Positions 35,124-43,348 of a stretch of DNA of 64,000 nt are shown in pieces. The stretch is from Deinococcus roseus (GTDB lineage: Bacteria > Deinococcota > Deinococci > Deinococcales > Deinococcaceae). The translations under genes and the position numbers were made by a program. The stretch lies in contig NZ_BMOD01000003.1 of NCBI RefSeq assembly GCF_014646895.1, forward strand, positions 62,001 to 126,000. The letters are read 5' to 3'. Each line of letters opens with the position of its first letter. The first letter of the stretch is position 1. The notes under the pieces are model-generated. The model was not told where the DNA came from, ran no database searches, and was given only the letters and a program-made list of their open reading frames with translations.

Positions 35124-35965
35124 AACTCTTGAGATTTGGCGAACCAGGACAGGAAAAACCCGGCCTTCTGGATGGAGAAACCCTCCGCGACCTCAGCGGT
35201 GTGATCCGCGACGTGAACCCCCAGACCCTCAGCGATGCAGCGCTGGAAAACCTGCGTCAGCTTGACTTTTCCACCCTCCCTGAGGTCACCGGAAACCCCA
35301 GAATCGGGGCCTGCGTGGCCAGGGTGGGAAAATTCATCTGCATTGGACTGAACTACAAAGACCACGCGGATGAAACCGGAGCGGCTTACCCAAAAGAGCC
35401 CATCATTTTCATGAAAGCCACCAGTGCCATCCAGGGACCGAATGACACCATCCTCATTCCCAGAAACAGCAAAAAAACCGACTGGGAAGTGGAACTGGGC
35501 GTGGTGATCGGAAGGGCAGGGAAATACATTTCTGTAGAGAATGCCCTTTCCCATGTGGCGGGTTACTGCACCATTAACGACGTTTCAGAAAGGGAATTCC
35601 AGATGGAACGGGGTGGCACCTGGGACAAGGGCAAGGGTTGCGACACCTTCGGACCCATTGGACCCTACCTGGTGACGCGCGATGAAGTGCCAGATCCGCA
35701 AAACCTCTCCCTGTGGCTGGAGGTGGACGGACACCGTTACCAGAACGGCACCACCGCCAACATGATTTTCACGGTGGCCGAACTGGTCAGTTGTGTCAGC
35801 CAGTTCATGTCCTTGCAACCCGGAGACATCATCAGCACGGGCACACCTGCCGGTGTGGGTCTGGGCCAGAAACCCGAACCTGTTTACCTGCAGGCAGGGC
35901 AGACCATCCGCCTTGCTGTGGAAGGCCTGGGAGAGCAACTTCAAAGGGTGGCCCAGGATGCCTGA
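35120..35965 (+). CDS. fumarylacetoacetate hydrolase family protein
   Basis: A 281-residue hydrolase with an intact FAH fold. Metal and catalytic motifs are FICIGLNYKDHADETG, PIIFMKATSAIQGPND, WEVELGVVIGRAG (Glu ligands), YCTINDVSEREFQ and KGCDTFGPIGPYLVT. The tail PGDIISTGTPAGVG is typical of 2,4-diketo-3-deoxy-L-fuconate hydrolases and ureidoglycolate-lyase-like members. It would cleave a 2,4-diketo sugar acid, the step after the dehydrogenase whose broken gene overlaps its start codon. It may be a leftover of a lost fucose-type pathway or may serve another diketo acid. Confidence 0.88.
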   Translation: MKLLRFGEPGQEKPGLLDGETLRDLSGVIRDVNPQTLSDAALENLRQLDFSTLPEVTGNPRIGACVARVGKFICIGLNYKDHADETGAAYPKEPIIFMKATSAIQGPNDTILIPRNSKKTDWEVELGVVIGRAGKYISVENALSHVAGYCTINDVSEREFQMERGGTWDKGKGCDTFGPIGPYLVTRDEVPDPQNLSLWLEVDGHRYQNGTTANMIFTVAELVSCVSQFMSLQPGDIISTGTPAGVGLGQKPEPVYLQAGQTIRLAVEGLGEQLQRVAQDA

Positions 35966-36153
35966 GTGAATCGGAAACAGGGGTTCCAGATGGTGTGATT
36001 GATTTTGATGCAGCCATCCGGGACCCTCTGGATCCCCAGTGCATGCTGCCAGAAACCGACACTGGAGACCATTTGCATCCCAACAACACCGGATTTTCCC
36101 GAATGGCAGCGTGCATTTCGCTGGATGTGCTGGCAGCGGTGCCCATCAAGTAA
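35966..36153 (+). pseudogene. GDSL/SGNH hydrolase C-terminal remnant
   Basis: The frame reads GVIDFDAAIRDPLDPQCMLP and then DTGDHLHPNNTGFSRMA, which is the block-V region (catalytic DxxH in DHLH) of SGNH esterases. The N-terminal part with the catalytic Ser is absent and the preceding bases belong to the FAH gene. It is a truncated remnant in the same decayed cluster. Confidence 0.7.
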
Positions 36154-36159
36154 AGCTGT

Positions 36160-37821
36160 TCAGGTGGTGCCCAGTTCCTGCTGGGTTTCCAGCACCCACT
36201 CGGAATAAACCCCTTCCAGAAATCCCCGGACCTTGCGCCCTGAGGTCCGGGCTTCTGCCATGTCGTAATTCCAGCAGGCCCCGGGGTCCAGCAGGAACAC
36301 CCCACCGGGTGCCTGCACGCTGTCTTCCCAGCCCAGCAGGGCACGCAATTTTTTGACATGGTTCCACAGGGCCTGACCGGCTTTCCGGCGGGTGGTGTCC
36401 TCGTCCCGAAAAAGGGCATCCAGCAGGCTGTCCAGGGTGTCCCGTCCGTCTTTTTCCAGCAACCGGACCAGCAGTTCTGCGGGTTTGCTGGTGGGTTTAA
36501 GGGGGATGGGGCGGCCATTGACCTGCACGTTCAGGACCCCCTCGGCCTGCACCTGCACGGTGTACCCCTGCACCAGAGGGAAAACTTTGATGGCAGGGAA
36601 CCCCAGCTGTTCTGCCAGCACAAACAGGTGTTCAAAACACCTGCGGTCTTCCCTGAGGTGCCACCGGGAAAAATCAATGCTGGACAGGTGTTTCTGGACT
36701 TGATCCATCTGGTTTTGCTGCCTGCTGATTTCTGCCAGACACAAGAGTGCCACCTGACCAGAACGTTTTGCGTTGTGCAGGTCGATGCTGTGTGCAGCTT
36801 TTTCGGCACGGGTCAGATCCTCCAGCAGCAGGTGGGCCACGGCCATGTCTGCCTGGATCCACCGGGCTTCTTGCACCTGGTGGGCTTCTTTCAGGAAAGA
36901 CAGCCCTTCAAAGGCTTTGCCTGCCTGGGTGAACGTGCGTCCCAGACCCCAGAGCGCCTGCTCCCTGTCGTCTTTCTCGGTGGCCCGCTTCAGGGCTTCC
37001 CGGTAGCAGGCAACAGCACGGTCCAGTTCACCCAGCACGCGTCTGGCCGACCCCAGGCCCCGCCATGCAGAGGCAAGGAAATCTTTTGCCTCCTGGCGGT
37101 GACGCAACTGTTCAAGTTCCAGAAAATGCCTTTCGGCCTCTTCTGGGTAGGTGCCCAGGATGGTGATGCCCAGGTTGTAACGCAACCATGCATGGTAATG
37201 GGCATCTTCACGCAGCAGGGGCAGCGCTTCGGCCCACAAGGTGCGGGCTTCCAGTGGGCGTCCGTGGTTGGCCTGGTAGGTGCCTTCTTCCATCAGGCAC
37301 AGGCCCAGTGAAGCGCCCGTCAGGTGCTGTCTGGCCTGCACAAAATGCGCTTCCCAGCCTGCTCTGTTCAACCAGGCCAGACACTCTCCAAGGATCCTCA
37401 GGCGCAAACCCTCAAACCAGCCCTGGGTCTGTCCTTCCTGCGCTTGCAGCAAAACCAGTGCGGTTTCGATGTTGCTTTGCTGCTGGTTGTACATCAGGGC
37501 CCACCCCTGCACCACCTTCAGGGCAGGGGTGGGGTGGTGGTGGTGTGAAAAACGTTCCAGAAAATTCAGGTACGCAGGCTGTTTCCTGGCCCGACACAGC
37601 ACAAAAGCATATTGCTCTGCCACTGCAGTGTTGCAGAGCAGGTCTTCTGGCAGCGCTGAGAAAACCGATTCATGCAACACCGCAAAATCATGCTGCTTGC
37701 GTGCAGCATCCAGCAGCGTTTGCAGGGTCTGGACGGTCAGTGCAATCTGACCTGACTCCCAGAGCAACACAGCACTGTGCCGGGTGGCCATCAGAACATC
37801 GGGATGCAACGGGTTGGGCAC
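36160..37821 (-). CDS. TPR protein with C-terminal winged-helix domain
   Basis: A 553-residue protein made mostly of TPR-like helical pairs (for example ALPLLREDAHYHAWLRYNLG, SARRVLGELDRAVACYREAL, QALWGLGRTFTQAGKAFEGL). The last about 120 residues (VQVNGRPIPLKPTSKPAELL and RKAGQALWNHVKKLRALLGW) look like the winged-helix DNA-binding domain of SARP/OmpR regulators. In SARP regulators that domain is N-terminal; here it follows the repeats. The start is a GTG preceded by TACAAT with six bases between, so it is probably leaderless. It may be a signal-integrating transcription factor. The target is unknown. Confidence 0.65.
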   Translation of the reverse strand: MPNPLHPDVLMATRHSAVLLWESGQIALTVQTLQTLLDAARKQHDFAVLHESVFSALPEDLLCNTAVAEQYAFVLCRARKQPAYLNFLERFSHHHHPTPALKVVQGWALMYNQQQSNIETALVLLQAQEGQTQGWFEGLRLRILGECLAWLNRAGWEAHFVQARQHLTGASLGLCLMEEGTYQANHGRPLEARTLWAEALPLLREDAHYHAWLRYNLGITILGTYPEEAERHFLELEQLRHRQEAKDFLASAWRGLGSARRVLGELDRAVACYREALKRATEKDDREQALWGLGRTFTQAGKAFEGLSFLKEAHQVQEARWIQADMAVAHLLLEDLTRAEKAAHSIDLHNAKRSGQVALLCLAEISRQQNQMDQVQKHLSSIDFSRWHLREDRRCFEHLFVLAEQLGFPAIKVFPLVQGYTVQVQAEGVLNVQVNGRPIPLKPTSKPAELLVRLLEKDGRDTLDSLLDALFRDEDTTRRKAGQALWNHVKKLRALLGWEDSVQAPGGVFLLDPGACWNYDMAEARTSGRKVRGFLEGVYSEWVLETQQELGTT

Positions 37822-37827
37822 CCTAGC

Positions 37828-37833
37828 ATTGTA
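37828..37833 (-). promoter_or_regulatory. -10 box for the leaderless TPR gene
   Basis: TACAAT on the minus strand lies six bases before the GTG start codon. Confidence 0.45.
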
Positions 37834-37880
37834 ACGAGACCCAGGTCAGCAATCAGGAGCCTGGGGGCTTGACAGGAGGC

Positions 37881-38210
37881 TCAAACCCCGGCCAGCAGGT
37901 GTCTGTCAATGGCCTGCCCGTACTGGTTCTTGTTGCGCGCTCCCACGATCACCTCGACCACTTCGCCGTTGTGGAACAGGATCACGGTGGGCAGGTTCAT
38001 CACTTTGTATTTCAGGGCGGTGTGCTGGTTGTGGTCCACGTTGATTTTGCCCAGCGTCATTTTCCCCTCGTAGGTGCTGGCCAGTTCTTCAATGATGGGG
38101 CCAATGAAGCGGCAGGGAGGGCACCAGGGAGCCCAGAAATCCACCAGGGTGTAGCCGTTCTGGATGCTGATCTGGAAATTTTCATCGGTCAGTTCAAGTG
38201 CTTTTCCCAT
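37881..38210 (-). CDS. trxA: thioredoxin
   Basis: A 109-residue thioredoxin that reduces protein disulfides. The active site is VDFWAPWCPPCRFIGP (CPPC instead of the usual CGPC), with the cis-Pro loop NLPTVILFHNG. Length and pattern are canonical. The ATG at 38210 (MGKALEL) is chosen over the TTG two codons upstream because TACAAT lies seven bases before it, a leaderless arrangement. The CPPC variant may alter redox potential. It lies 60 bases upstream of the TPR gene and may be co-transcribed with it. Confidence 0.92.
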   Translation of the reverse strand: MGKALELTDENFQISIQNGYTLVDFWAPWCPPCRFIGPIIEELASTYEGKMTLGKINVDHNQHTALKYKVMNLPTVILFHNGEVVEVIVGARNKNQYGQAIDRHLLAGV

Positions 38211-38217
38211 GGGCAAG

Positions 38218-38223
38218 ATTGTA
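38218..38223 (-). promoter_or_regulatory. -10 box for leaderless thioredoxin
   Basis: TACAAT on the minus strand, seven bases before the ATG at 38210. Confidence 0.55.
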
Positions 38224-38302
38224 CGCCTCTGGGATCAGAAGCGCAATATACGGTATTTGATCTATGTGCGATGTCTATATCTTGTATCTGAAGTTTCTCT
38301 TT

Positions 38303-39619
38303 TCACCTCTCCAGCACGTTCAGAACGTTTTTGAGGTGCCAGATGTAAGCATCGTCCCAGTCGCTCTTTCCCCCCACTCCGGGAATGATGTAGCGGTGGT
38401 AACTGACCGCCCTGTGCAGCTCTCCAGCCAGCACCGCTTTTTTATGAAGCTCCCGCAGATCTTCCAGCGGCAGCACATCGGTCCATGCCTGCAAATAGCT
38501 GTCGGTCAACTGCTGGAGTTCATCAGGATTTTCGCTGTCCAGCAAATACCTGCTGTTCATGTCGATGAAAGGATGGCTGACCGAACCGTCGCTCCAGTCC
38601 AGAAAAGTCAGGGTGTCGCCCTCTGAAACCACATTCCCCAGATGCACGTCTCCATGCACCAGGGTGGATGGGATGGGACTGCTGTCCAGATCGTCCAGCA
38701 TCTGGTGCAGCACTGGAAGGGTGTTTTTCAGCCTGATCTGCTCTTCGGGGGTCAGCAGGTCACCTGCACCCAGAGCCCCATCGTCTACCAGAAGGTCCTG
38801 CACATGCTGCTTGAGGGCCTGACATCCCCGGTCCAGACACCCCAGTTGCAGCAGTTCCCCGGTGCGGCTTTCGGTTTTGCGCTGGAGGGTGGCAAGAAGC
38901 TGGACTGCTGTCTGGGCTTTCTCTGGCCCGACTTTTTCATGGCCTGCTCCTTTCAACAGAAAGATGTTCTGCTCCGGGTCCAGGGCCAGCACTTCTGGCG
39001 CGGCCCCGGGATGCAAACCAGACAACCACCGGGTCAGGGGGCCTTCCCGTTCAAAATAATCGGGCACGGCTTTCAGAAACACTGTGCCTCCCTGAATGGG
39101 AAGTTTGTACAGCACGCTGATTTCCCAGGCTTTGACCATTTCGGGCTGACCTGTGCGTTCCAGACCCTGTTTTTGCAGGGCCTGATCTGCCCACGAAATC
39201 GCCTGATCCAACCATCCTCTGGACCTCCAGGGCAATCTGGGACTGGGATTCAGGGCCTGCAAAGCAAACTCCTGCACATCTTCTGAAAGTGCTGAGGGGT
39301 CTGCCCAGCGGCACCCTTTGGGCAGGTCTGCAGTGCGTTTGACCAGGGCGAACACGTAATGCACATGGCCCTCGGATTCAGAAACTTTGTCTTTGACGAT
39401 GCTCAGACGCTGCAGGAACACCAGATCGCTGTAAGCTTCCAGCAGTCCAGCCACCTTGTTGCCCATGTACAGGCTTTCGGTGTGGTCTATGGCAGGAAGG
39501 GCTTCATGGTGCAGCAGGACGTGATTTTCAGTGGGATGCAGCAGGAGGATGCGGGCATGAAAGTGCCACTGGGTTTCAGCGGGCGCAGCAGGTTCGGTTG
39601 TGGACATATGGGTCATCAT
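38303..39619 (-). CDS. aminoglycoside-phosphotransferase family protein with N-terminal extension
   Basis: About 439 residues. The C-terminal two thirds is a protein-kinase-like APH domain with the catalytic loop LVHGDVHLGNVV (HGDxHxxN) and the metal-binding FLDWSDGSVSHPFID. These enzymes phosphorylate small molecules such as choline, homoserine or antibiotics; the substrate is unknown. The first about 130 residues (WHFHARILLLHPTENHVLLH and onward) form a separate domain with beta-strand character that I cannot assign; it lacks a Nudix box. The start is uncertain: ATG 39619, 39616 or 39607 are all possible, and none has a Shine-Dalgarno. Confidence 0.75.
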   Translation of the reverse strand: MMTHMSTTEPAAPAETQWHFHARILLLHPTENHVLLHHEALPAIDHTESLYMGNKVAGLLEAYSDLVFLQRLSIVKDKVSESEGHVHYVFALVKRTADLPKGCRWADPSALSEDVQEFALQALNPSPRLPWRSRGWLDQAISWADQALQKQGLERTGQPEMVKAWEISVLYKLPIQGGTVFLKAVPDYFEREGPLTRWLSGLHPGAAPEVLALDPEQNIFLLKGAGHEKVGPEKAQTAVQLLATLQRKTESRTGELLQLGCLDRGCQALKQHVQDLLVDDGALGAGDLLTPEEQIRLKNTLPVLHQMLDDLDSSPIPSTLVHGDVHLGNVVSEGDTLTFLDWSDGSVSHPFIDMNSRYLLDSENPDELQQLTDSYLQAWTDVLPLEDLRELHKKAVLAGELHRAVSYHRYIIPGVGGKSDWDDAYIWHLKNVLNVLER

Positions 39620-39728
39620 GCGGTTTTTTTTGCGGTGGGTGCAATCCGCTGAATGGCTTTCTGGACGCTCAGTGTTCAGGCTTGGTGGTGACACATGGGC
39701 CAGTACAGGCCAGGACAGTGCATGGTTC

Positions 39729-39757
39729 TTGACGAATACTGCATAACGGGATAAACT
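39729..39757 (+). promoter_or_regulatory. near-consensus promoter upstream of hrpB
   Basis: TTGACG (39729-39734) and TAAACT (39752-39757) with a 17-base spacer, about 90 bases before the hrpB start. A second -10 (TACAAT, 39830-39835) lies eight bases before the GTG and would give a leaderless transcript. Confidence 0.6.
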
Positions 39758-39843
39758 GTATCTATCAGTCGCCCATAGAGGCGAATTTTTTGTTTTGGGA
39801 TTCTGAATGCTGCATCAGCCCACCCCTGATACAATACCCGCAC

Positions 39844-42327
39844 GTGAGTCTCCCTGAACCCCTCCCCATTTTTGACCTGATTCCCGATCTGAAAGCAGAT
39901 TTTGCTGCTGCTGGCACCGTGATTGTGGAAGCCCCTCCCGGAGCCGGAAAAAGCACGGTGTTGCCGCTGGAATTGCTGCATGAGTCCTGGCTGGAAGGCC
40001 AGAAAATCGTGATGCTGCAACCCCGCAGGCTGGCTGCAAAAGCGGTTGCTGCCCGCATGAGCGAGGTGCTGGGTGAAAAAGTGGGGGAGACCGTGGGGTA
40101 CCGGGTGCGTTTCGACACCCAGGTGTCCAGCAAAACCCGCATCGAGGTGGTCACAGAGGGCATCCTGACCCGCATTTTGCAAAACGATCCAGAGCTTTCT
40201 GGCGTGGGTCTGGTCATCTTCGATGAATTCCACGAGCGCAGCTTGCAGGCAGACCTTTCGCTGGCCCTGTGCAGAGAAGTGCAGCAGGTGCTGAGGGAAG
40301 ATTTGCGGCTCCTGATCATGTCTGCCACGCTGGACGGAGCGGCCCTGTCCCGCTTGCTGGACGATGCTCCAGTCAGGACCAGTCTGGGACGCAGTTACCC
40401 CATCGAGGTGCGGTACCTGCCCAGGGATCTGGAAGGTCCTTTGCCTGCACTGACTGCAGGGGTGGTGTCCAGAGCGCTGGAAGAGGAAGCTGGAGATGTG
40501 CTGGTGTTTCTGCCCGGAAGCTGGGAAATCCAGAGGACGCTGGCTTTGCTTTCAGAGCGCCATCCTCAAATTTCCCTGCACGCCCTGTATGGGGAATTGC
40601 CGCAGGCAGCGCAGCAGGCGGCTTTGCTTCCTGATCCTGCGGGCCGCCGCAAAGTGGTGCTGGCCACCACCATTGCTGAAACCAGCTTGACCATTGTGGG
40701 CATCCGGGTGGTGATCGACAGTGGCTATACCCGCATTGCCCGTTTTGATCCCAGGTCAGGCCTGAGCCGTCTGGAAACCGTGCGGATCACGCTGGATGCC
40801 GCCAACCAGAGGGCAGGACGTGCAGGCCGTCTGGGTCCTGGGGTGTGTTACCGCATGTGGTCTTCAAACACCCAGAACCAGTTGCTCTCCAGCCGCCTTC
40901 CAGAAATTCAGGAAGCGGATCTGGCCCCATTGCTGCTGGATCTGGCCCAGTGGGGCGTGAAAAATCCGGCTGACCTCTGCTGGCTGACCCCTCCACCCCA
41001 GGCCGCCCTGAAGCAGGCAAAAGAAGTGCTGGAGAACCTGGGTGCAGTGGCTGAGGGAAACATCACCCCCAGAGGAAAAGCCCTCCTGAAATACCCCACC
41101 CATCCCAGACTGGCCCATTTGCTGCTGGAAGCAGAGTCGGTGGGCCTGGGGGCACTGGCGGCAGATGTGGCGGCTTTGCTGGAAGAACGGGATCCCCTGA
41201 CCAGAGAGGCAGGCTCGGATGTGTTTTTGCGGGTGGAGGCCCTGAGGCACTGGCGCAGCCGCAAAAGTGGGGGAGAGGGTGCGCTGAAACGCATTGAACG
41301 CCTCGCCTTGCAGTGGCGCAGGCTGCTGAAAGTCCCCGAAGAAAACCGCATGCCCCGGCATGAACAGGTGGGTTTGCTGCTGGCCTGGGCTTACCCGGAA
41401 CGGGTGGCCAAACTGCGGGAAGGGGACCACCTGCGCTACCGTCTGGCCCAGGGAAAAGGGGTCAAATTGAAAGACCACGATCCTTTGCAGGGTGAACCCT
41501 GGCTGGCGGTGGCCCACCTGGATTCTGGCACCGATGAGGGGCGCATCCATCTGGCAAGCCCGCTGAACATCCAGGATTTAACAGCAGATTTCAGAACCCA
41601 GGATGTTTTGCAGTGGGACAGCCGCACAGGCACCCTGGTGGCAAGGCGGGAAATCCGCTATCTGGAACTGGTGATTGAAAGCACCCGTTTGCAGGACATC
41701 CCGGAAGACCAGAAAGTGCAGGTGCTCTGTCAGGCCCTGCGTTCAGAAGGCTTGCACCTCCTGCACTGGACCGAAGACACCCGCCAGTGGCAGGCCCGGG
41801 TGGAAAGCCTGCGCCTGTGGCGTCCAGAAGAAGAGTGGCCGGATGTTTCAGATCAGGGTCTGCTGGACACCCTGGAATCCTGGCTGGGAGGGTTCCTGCA
41901 AGGGGTGCGCAAACGGGAAGACTTCCAGAAACTGGACCTTCCGAACATCCTGCTGGGCCTCTTGCCCTGGGAAAAATTGCAACTTCTGGAGGACTTTGCT
42001 CCAAAAAGCCTGGAGGTGCCCAGTGGGTTCAAAATCAAAGTGCAGTATTTCGCGGATGGGAGCACCCCGGTGCTGGCTGTGAAGTTGCAGGAGATGTTTG
42101 GGCTGCTGGACACGCCTGCTGTCAATGCTGGAAGGAACAGGGTTTTGCTGCACCTGCTCTCTCCTGCACGCAGGCCCGTGCAGGTCACGCAGGATTTGCG
42201 CAGTTTCTGGCAGAACACCTACCCCGAGGTGCGCAAGGAACTGCGCATCCGTTACCCCAAACACCCCTGGCCCGAAGACCCCTGGACGGCCACCGCCACC
42301 AGAAGCGTCAAACGCAGGGAGCACTGA
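39844..42327 (+). CDS. hrpB: ATP-dependent helicase HrpB
   Basis: An 827-residue DEAH/RHA-type RNA helicase. Motifs in order: PPGAGKSTVLPLEL (Walker A), VTEGILTRIL (Ib), DEFHERSL (II), MSATLDG (III), the QRAGRAGRLG motif VI and the HrpB C-terminal domain with RYPKHPWPEDP at the end. Length matches the family. The frame is open further upstream, but GTG 39844 (VSLPEPLPIFDL) starts a family-like N-terminus eight bases after a TACAAT box. HrpB's exact RNA substrates are poorly known. Confidence 0.93.
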   Translation: MSLPEPLPIFDLIPDLKADFAAAGTVIVEAPPGAGKSTVLPLELLHESWLEGQKIVMLQPRRLAAKAVAARMSEVLGEKVGETVGYRVRFDTQVSSKTRIEVVTEGILTRILQNDPELSGVGLVIFDEFHERSLQADLSLALCREVQQVLREDLRLLIMSATLDGAALSRLLDDAPVRTSLGRSYPIEVRYLPRDLEGPLPALTAGVVSRALEEEAGDVLVFLPGSWEIQRTLALLSERHPQISLHALYGELPQAAQQAALLPDPAGRRKVVLATTIAETSLTIVGIRVVIDSGYTRIARFDPRSGLSRLETVRITLDAANQRAGRAGRLGPGVCYRMWSSNTQNQLLSSRLPEIQEADLAPLLLDLAQWGVKNPADLCWLTPPPQAALKQAKEVLENLGAVAEGNITPRGKALLKYPTHPRLAHLLLEAESVGLGALAADVAALLEERDPLTREAGSDVFLRVEALRHWRSRKSGGEGALKRIERLALQWRRLLKVPEENRMPRHEQVGLLLAWAYPERVAKLREGDHLRYRLAQGKGVKLKDHDPLQGEPWLAVAHLDSGTDEGRIHLASPLNIQDLTADFRTQDVLQWDSRTGTLVARREIRYLELVIESTRLQDIPEDQKVQVLCQALRSEGLHLLHWTEDTRQWQARVESLRLWRPEEEWPDVSDQGLLDTLESWLGGFLQGVRKREDFQKLDLPNILLGLLPWEKLQLLEDFAPKSLEVPSGFKIKVQYFADGSTPVLAVKLQEMFGLLDTPAVNAGRNRVLLHLLSPARRPVQVTQDLRSFWQNTYPEVRKELRIRYPKHPWPEDPWTATATRSVKRREH

Positions 42328-42340
42328 CCCGGTCAGGCGA

Positions 42341-42613
42341 TCACTTTTGCAGCTTCTGGTGTTTCTGCTTCCAGTCCAGAGCAGTTTCTCCATCCTGATT
42401 TCTGACTTTCGAATTGGCTCCATGCTGCAAAAGCACATCAAAAACAGCAATCTGGTTGGACACTGCAGCCCAGATCAGGGCAGTATTTCCCTGAGGGTCG
42501 CTGTGGCGCAGGTCTGCTTTGTATCTGAGCAGAACTTCAAGCACCCTCTTTGCAGATTTCTGGATACAATCTGGACTGAAAGGATGGTTTTGAATGCCCG
42601 AATTGACCCTCAC
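42341..42613 (-). CDS. small ankyrin-repeat protein, possibly truncated
   Basis: About 90 residues containing two ankyrin repeats: VLEVLLRYKADLRHSDPQGN and IAVFDVLLQHGANSKVRNQD. The N-terminal 20 residues are not ankyrin-like, and the frame overlaps the start of the ACT-domain gene on the other strand by 20 bases. A later GTG (VLEVLL) could be the start. Normal ankyrin proteins have more repeats, so this may be the fragment of a longer gene. A protein-binding role would be expected. Confidence 0.45.
   Translation of the reverse strand: MRVNSGIQNHPFSPDCIQKSAKRVLEVLLRYKADLRHSDPQGNTALIWAAVSNQIAVFDVLLQHGANSKVRNQDGETALDWKQKHQKLQK
42565..42570 (+). promoter_or_regulatory. -10 box for the ACT-domain gene
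   Basis: TACAAT, followed by AAGGA and the ATG at 42594. Confidence 0.4.
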
Positions 42614-42968
42614 CCTGCTTCCAGAGGCCTACAAAGTCCTGCAATTCCCCCCGGAAACCCCCCTGCCTGCTTTCCCCAGAGGCGCTTTTGTCTCGGTGAC
42701 CTTGAACGAGGAAGAGCTTTCCATTGTCTGCCCACAAAGCGTGGAGCTTGAAGCCCCACAGGTGAGCCTGGACTGGCGTTGCTTCAAATTTGAAGGGCCT
42801 TTTGCTTTTGACCAGACGGGCATCCTCAATGCTGTGACCAGCCCTCTGGCCGTGGCCGGTGTGGGCATTTTTGCGATCTCCACCTACAACACCGATTACC
42901 TGCTGGTGAAAGCCCACCAGCTGGAAGTCACATTGGAAGCTTTAAGGGCTGCAGGGCACCGGGTTTAA
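42594..42968 (+). CDS. ACT domain-containing protein (ACT_7/CASTOR-like)
   Basis: A 124-residue protein. A conserved N-terminal motif (AYKVLQFPPETPLP) and the tail FDQTGILNAVTSPLAVAGVG and NTDYLLVKAHQLEVTLEAL match the small ACT-domain family related to amino-acid sensors. It likely binds an amino acid; no enzyme is attached. AAGGA sits nine bases before the ATG. It is a single-gene unit. Confidence 0.8.
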   Translation: MPELTLTLLPEAYKVLQFPPETPLPAFPRGAFVSVTLNEEELSIVCPQSVELEAPQVSLDWRCFKFEGPFAFDQTGILNAVTSPLAVAGVGIFAISTYNTDYLLVKAHQLEVTLEALRAAGHRV

Positions 42969-43218
42969 ATTCAGATGGCTGGGCATCTGGCTTTCCAGGA
43001 CAGGGTGAAGCCCATCCTTTCCATGGGTTGAACCTCTCAATGCAAGCATCATCTGGAAAGGCCCTTCAATGTGTGTTTTCAGGGGTCAGGCCCTGAAAAA
43101 GCTGGAAGAGAAGTCATGCTGTGCTGCTGGACAAAGCTTTTCTTAAGTCCAACTTAAGAATTCCTCACACCCTGGTCAGGCACTCATGCTCTAATGGGTG
43201 AAACTACCCAACAGCATC

Positions 43219-43250
43219 AAACCCAAGGCCGAAACCTGGGTTTTTTGTTG
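43219..43250 (+). terminator. terminator upstream of the MarR gene
   Basis: AACCCAAGG and CCTGGGTT pair with one bulged base around CCGAAA and are followed by TTTTTTGTTGTTTT. No coding sequence lies directly before it, so it may end a short RNA or act as an attenuator. Confidence 0.65.
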
Positions 43251-43314
43251 TTTTGGGAGGTGTTCCAGCTGTGCAGGATGACCCAACTGTGATCCAACAG
43301 ACCGACAGGTTTCA

Positions 43315-43333
43315 ATTAAAGATTTAACTTAAA
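43315..43333 (+). promoter_or_regulatory. AT-rich operator-like palindrome before the MarR gene
   Basis: ATTAAAGATTTAACTTAAA contains TTAAA-GA-TTTAA and a following TTTAA/TTAAA pair, similar in style to the palindrome in front of the second VOC gene (46854-46875). Confidence 0.4.
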
Positions 43334-43348
43334 AGAAGGAGACGCACC

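Larger units (their letters stand above)
42969..43348. other. 380-base gap with a promoter-less terminator and operator sites
   Basis: No gene is supported. CTTAAGTCCAACTTAAG (43145-43161) holds two CTTAAG sites five bases apart. A small hairpin (TGGGTGAAACTACCCA, 43195-43210) is followed by the terminator at 43219-43250, and an AT-rich palindrome lies just before the MarR gene. Confidence 0.5.

Noticed and set aside
38303..39619. Nudix domain at the N-terminus of the APH-like protein
   Set aside because: The strand pattern is suggestive but there is no Nudix box (GX5EX7REUXEEXGU).
43190..43250. Known riboswitch class upstream of MarR
   Set aside because: I could not match the hairpin plus terminator to any known class; kept only as an orphan structured element.
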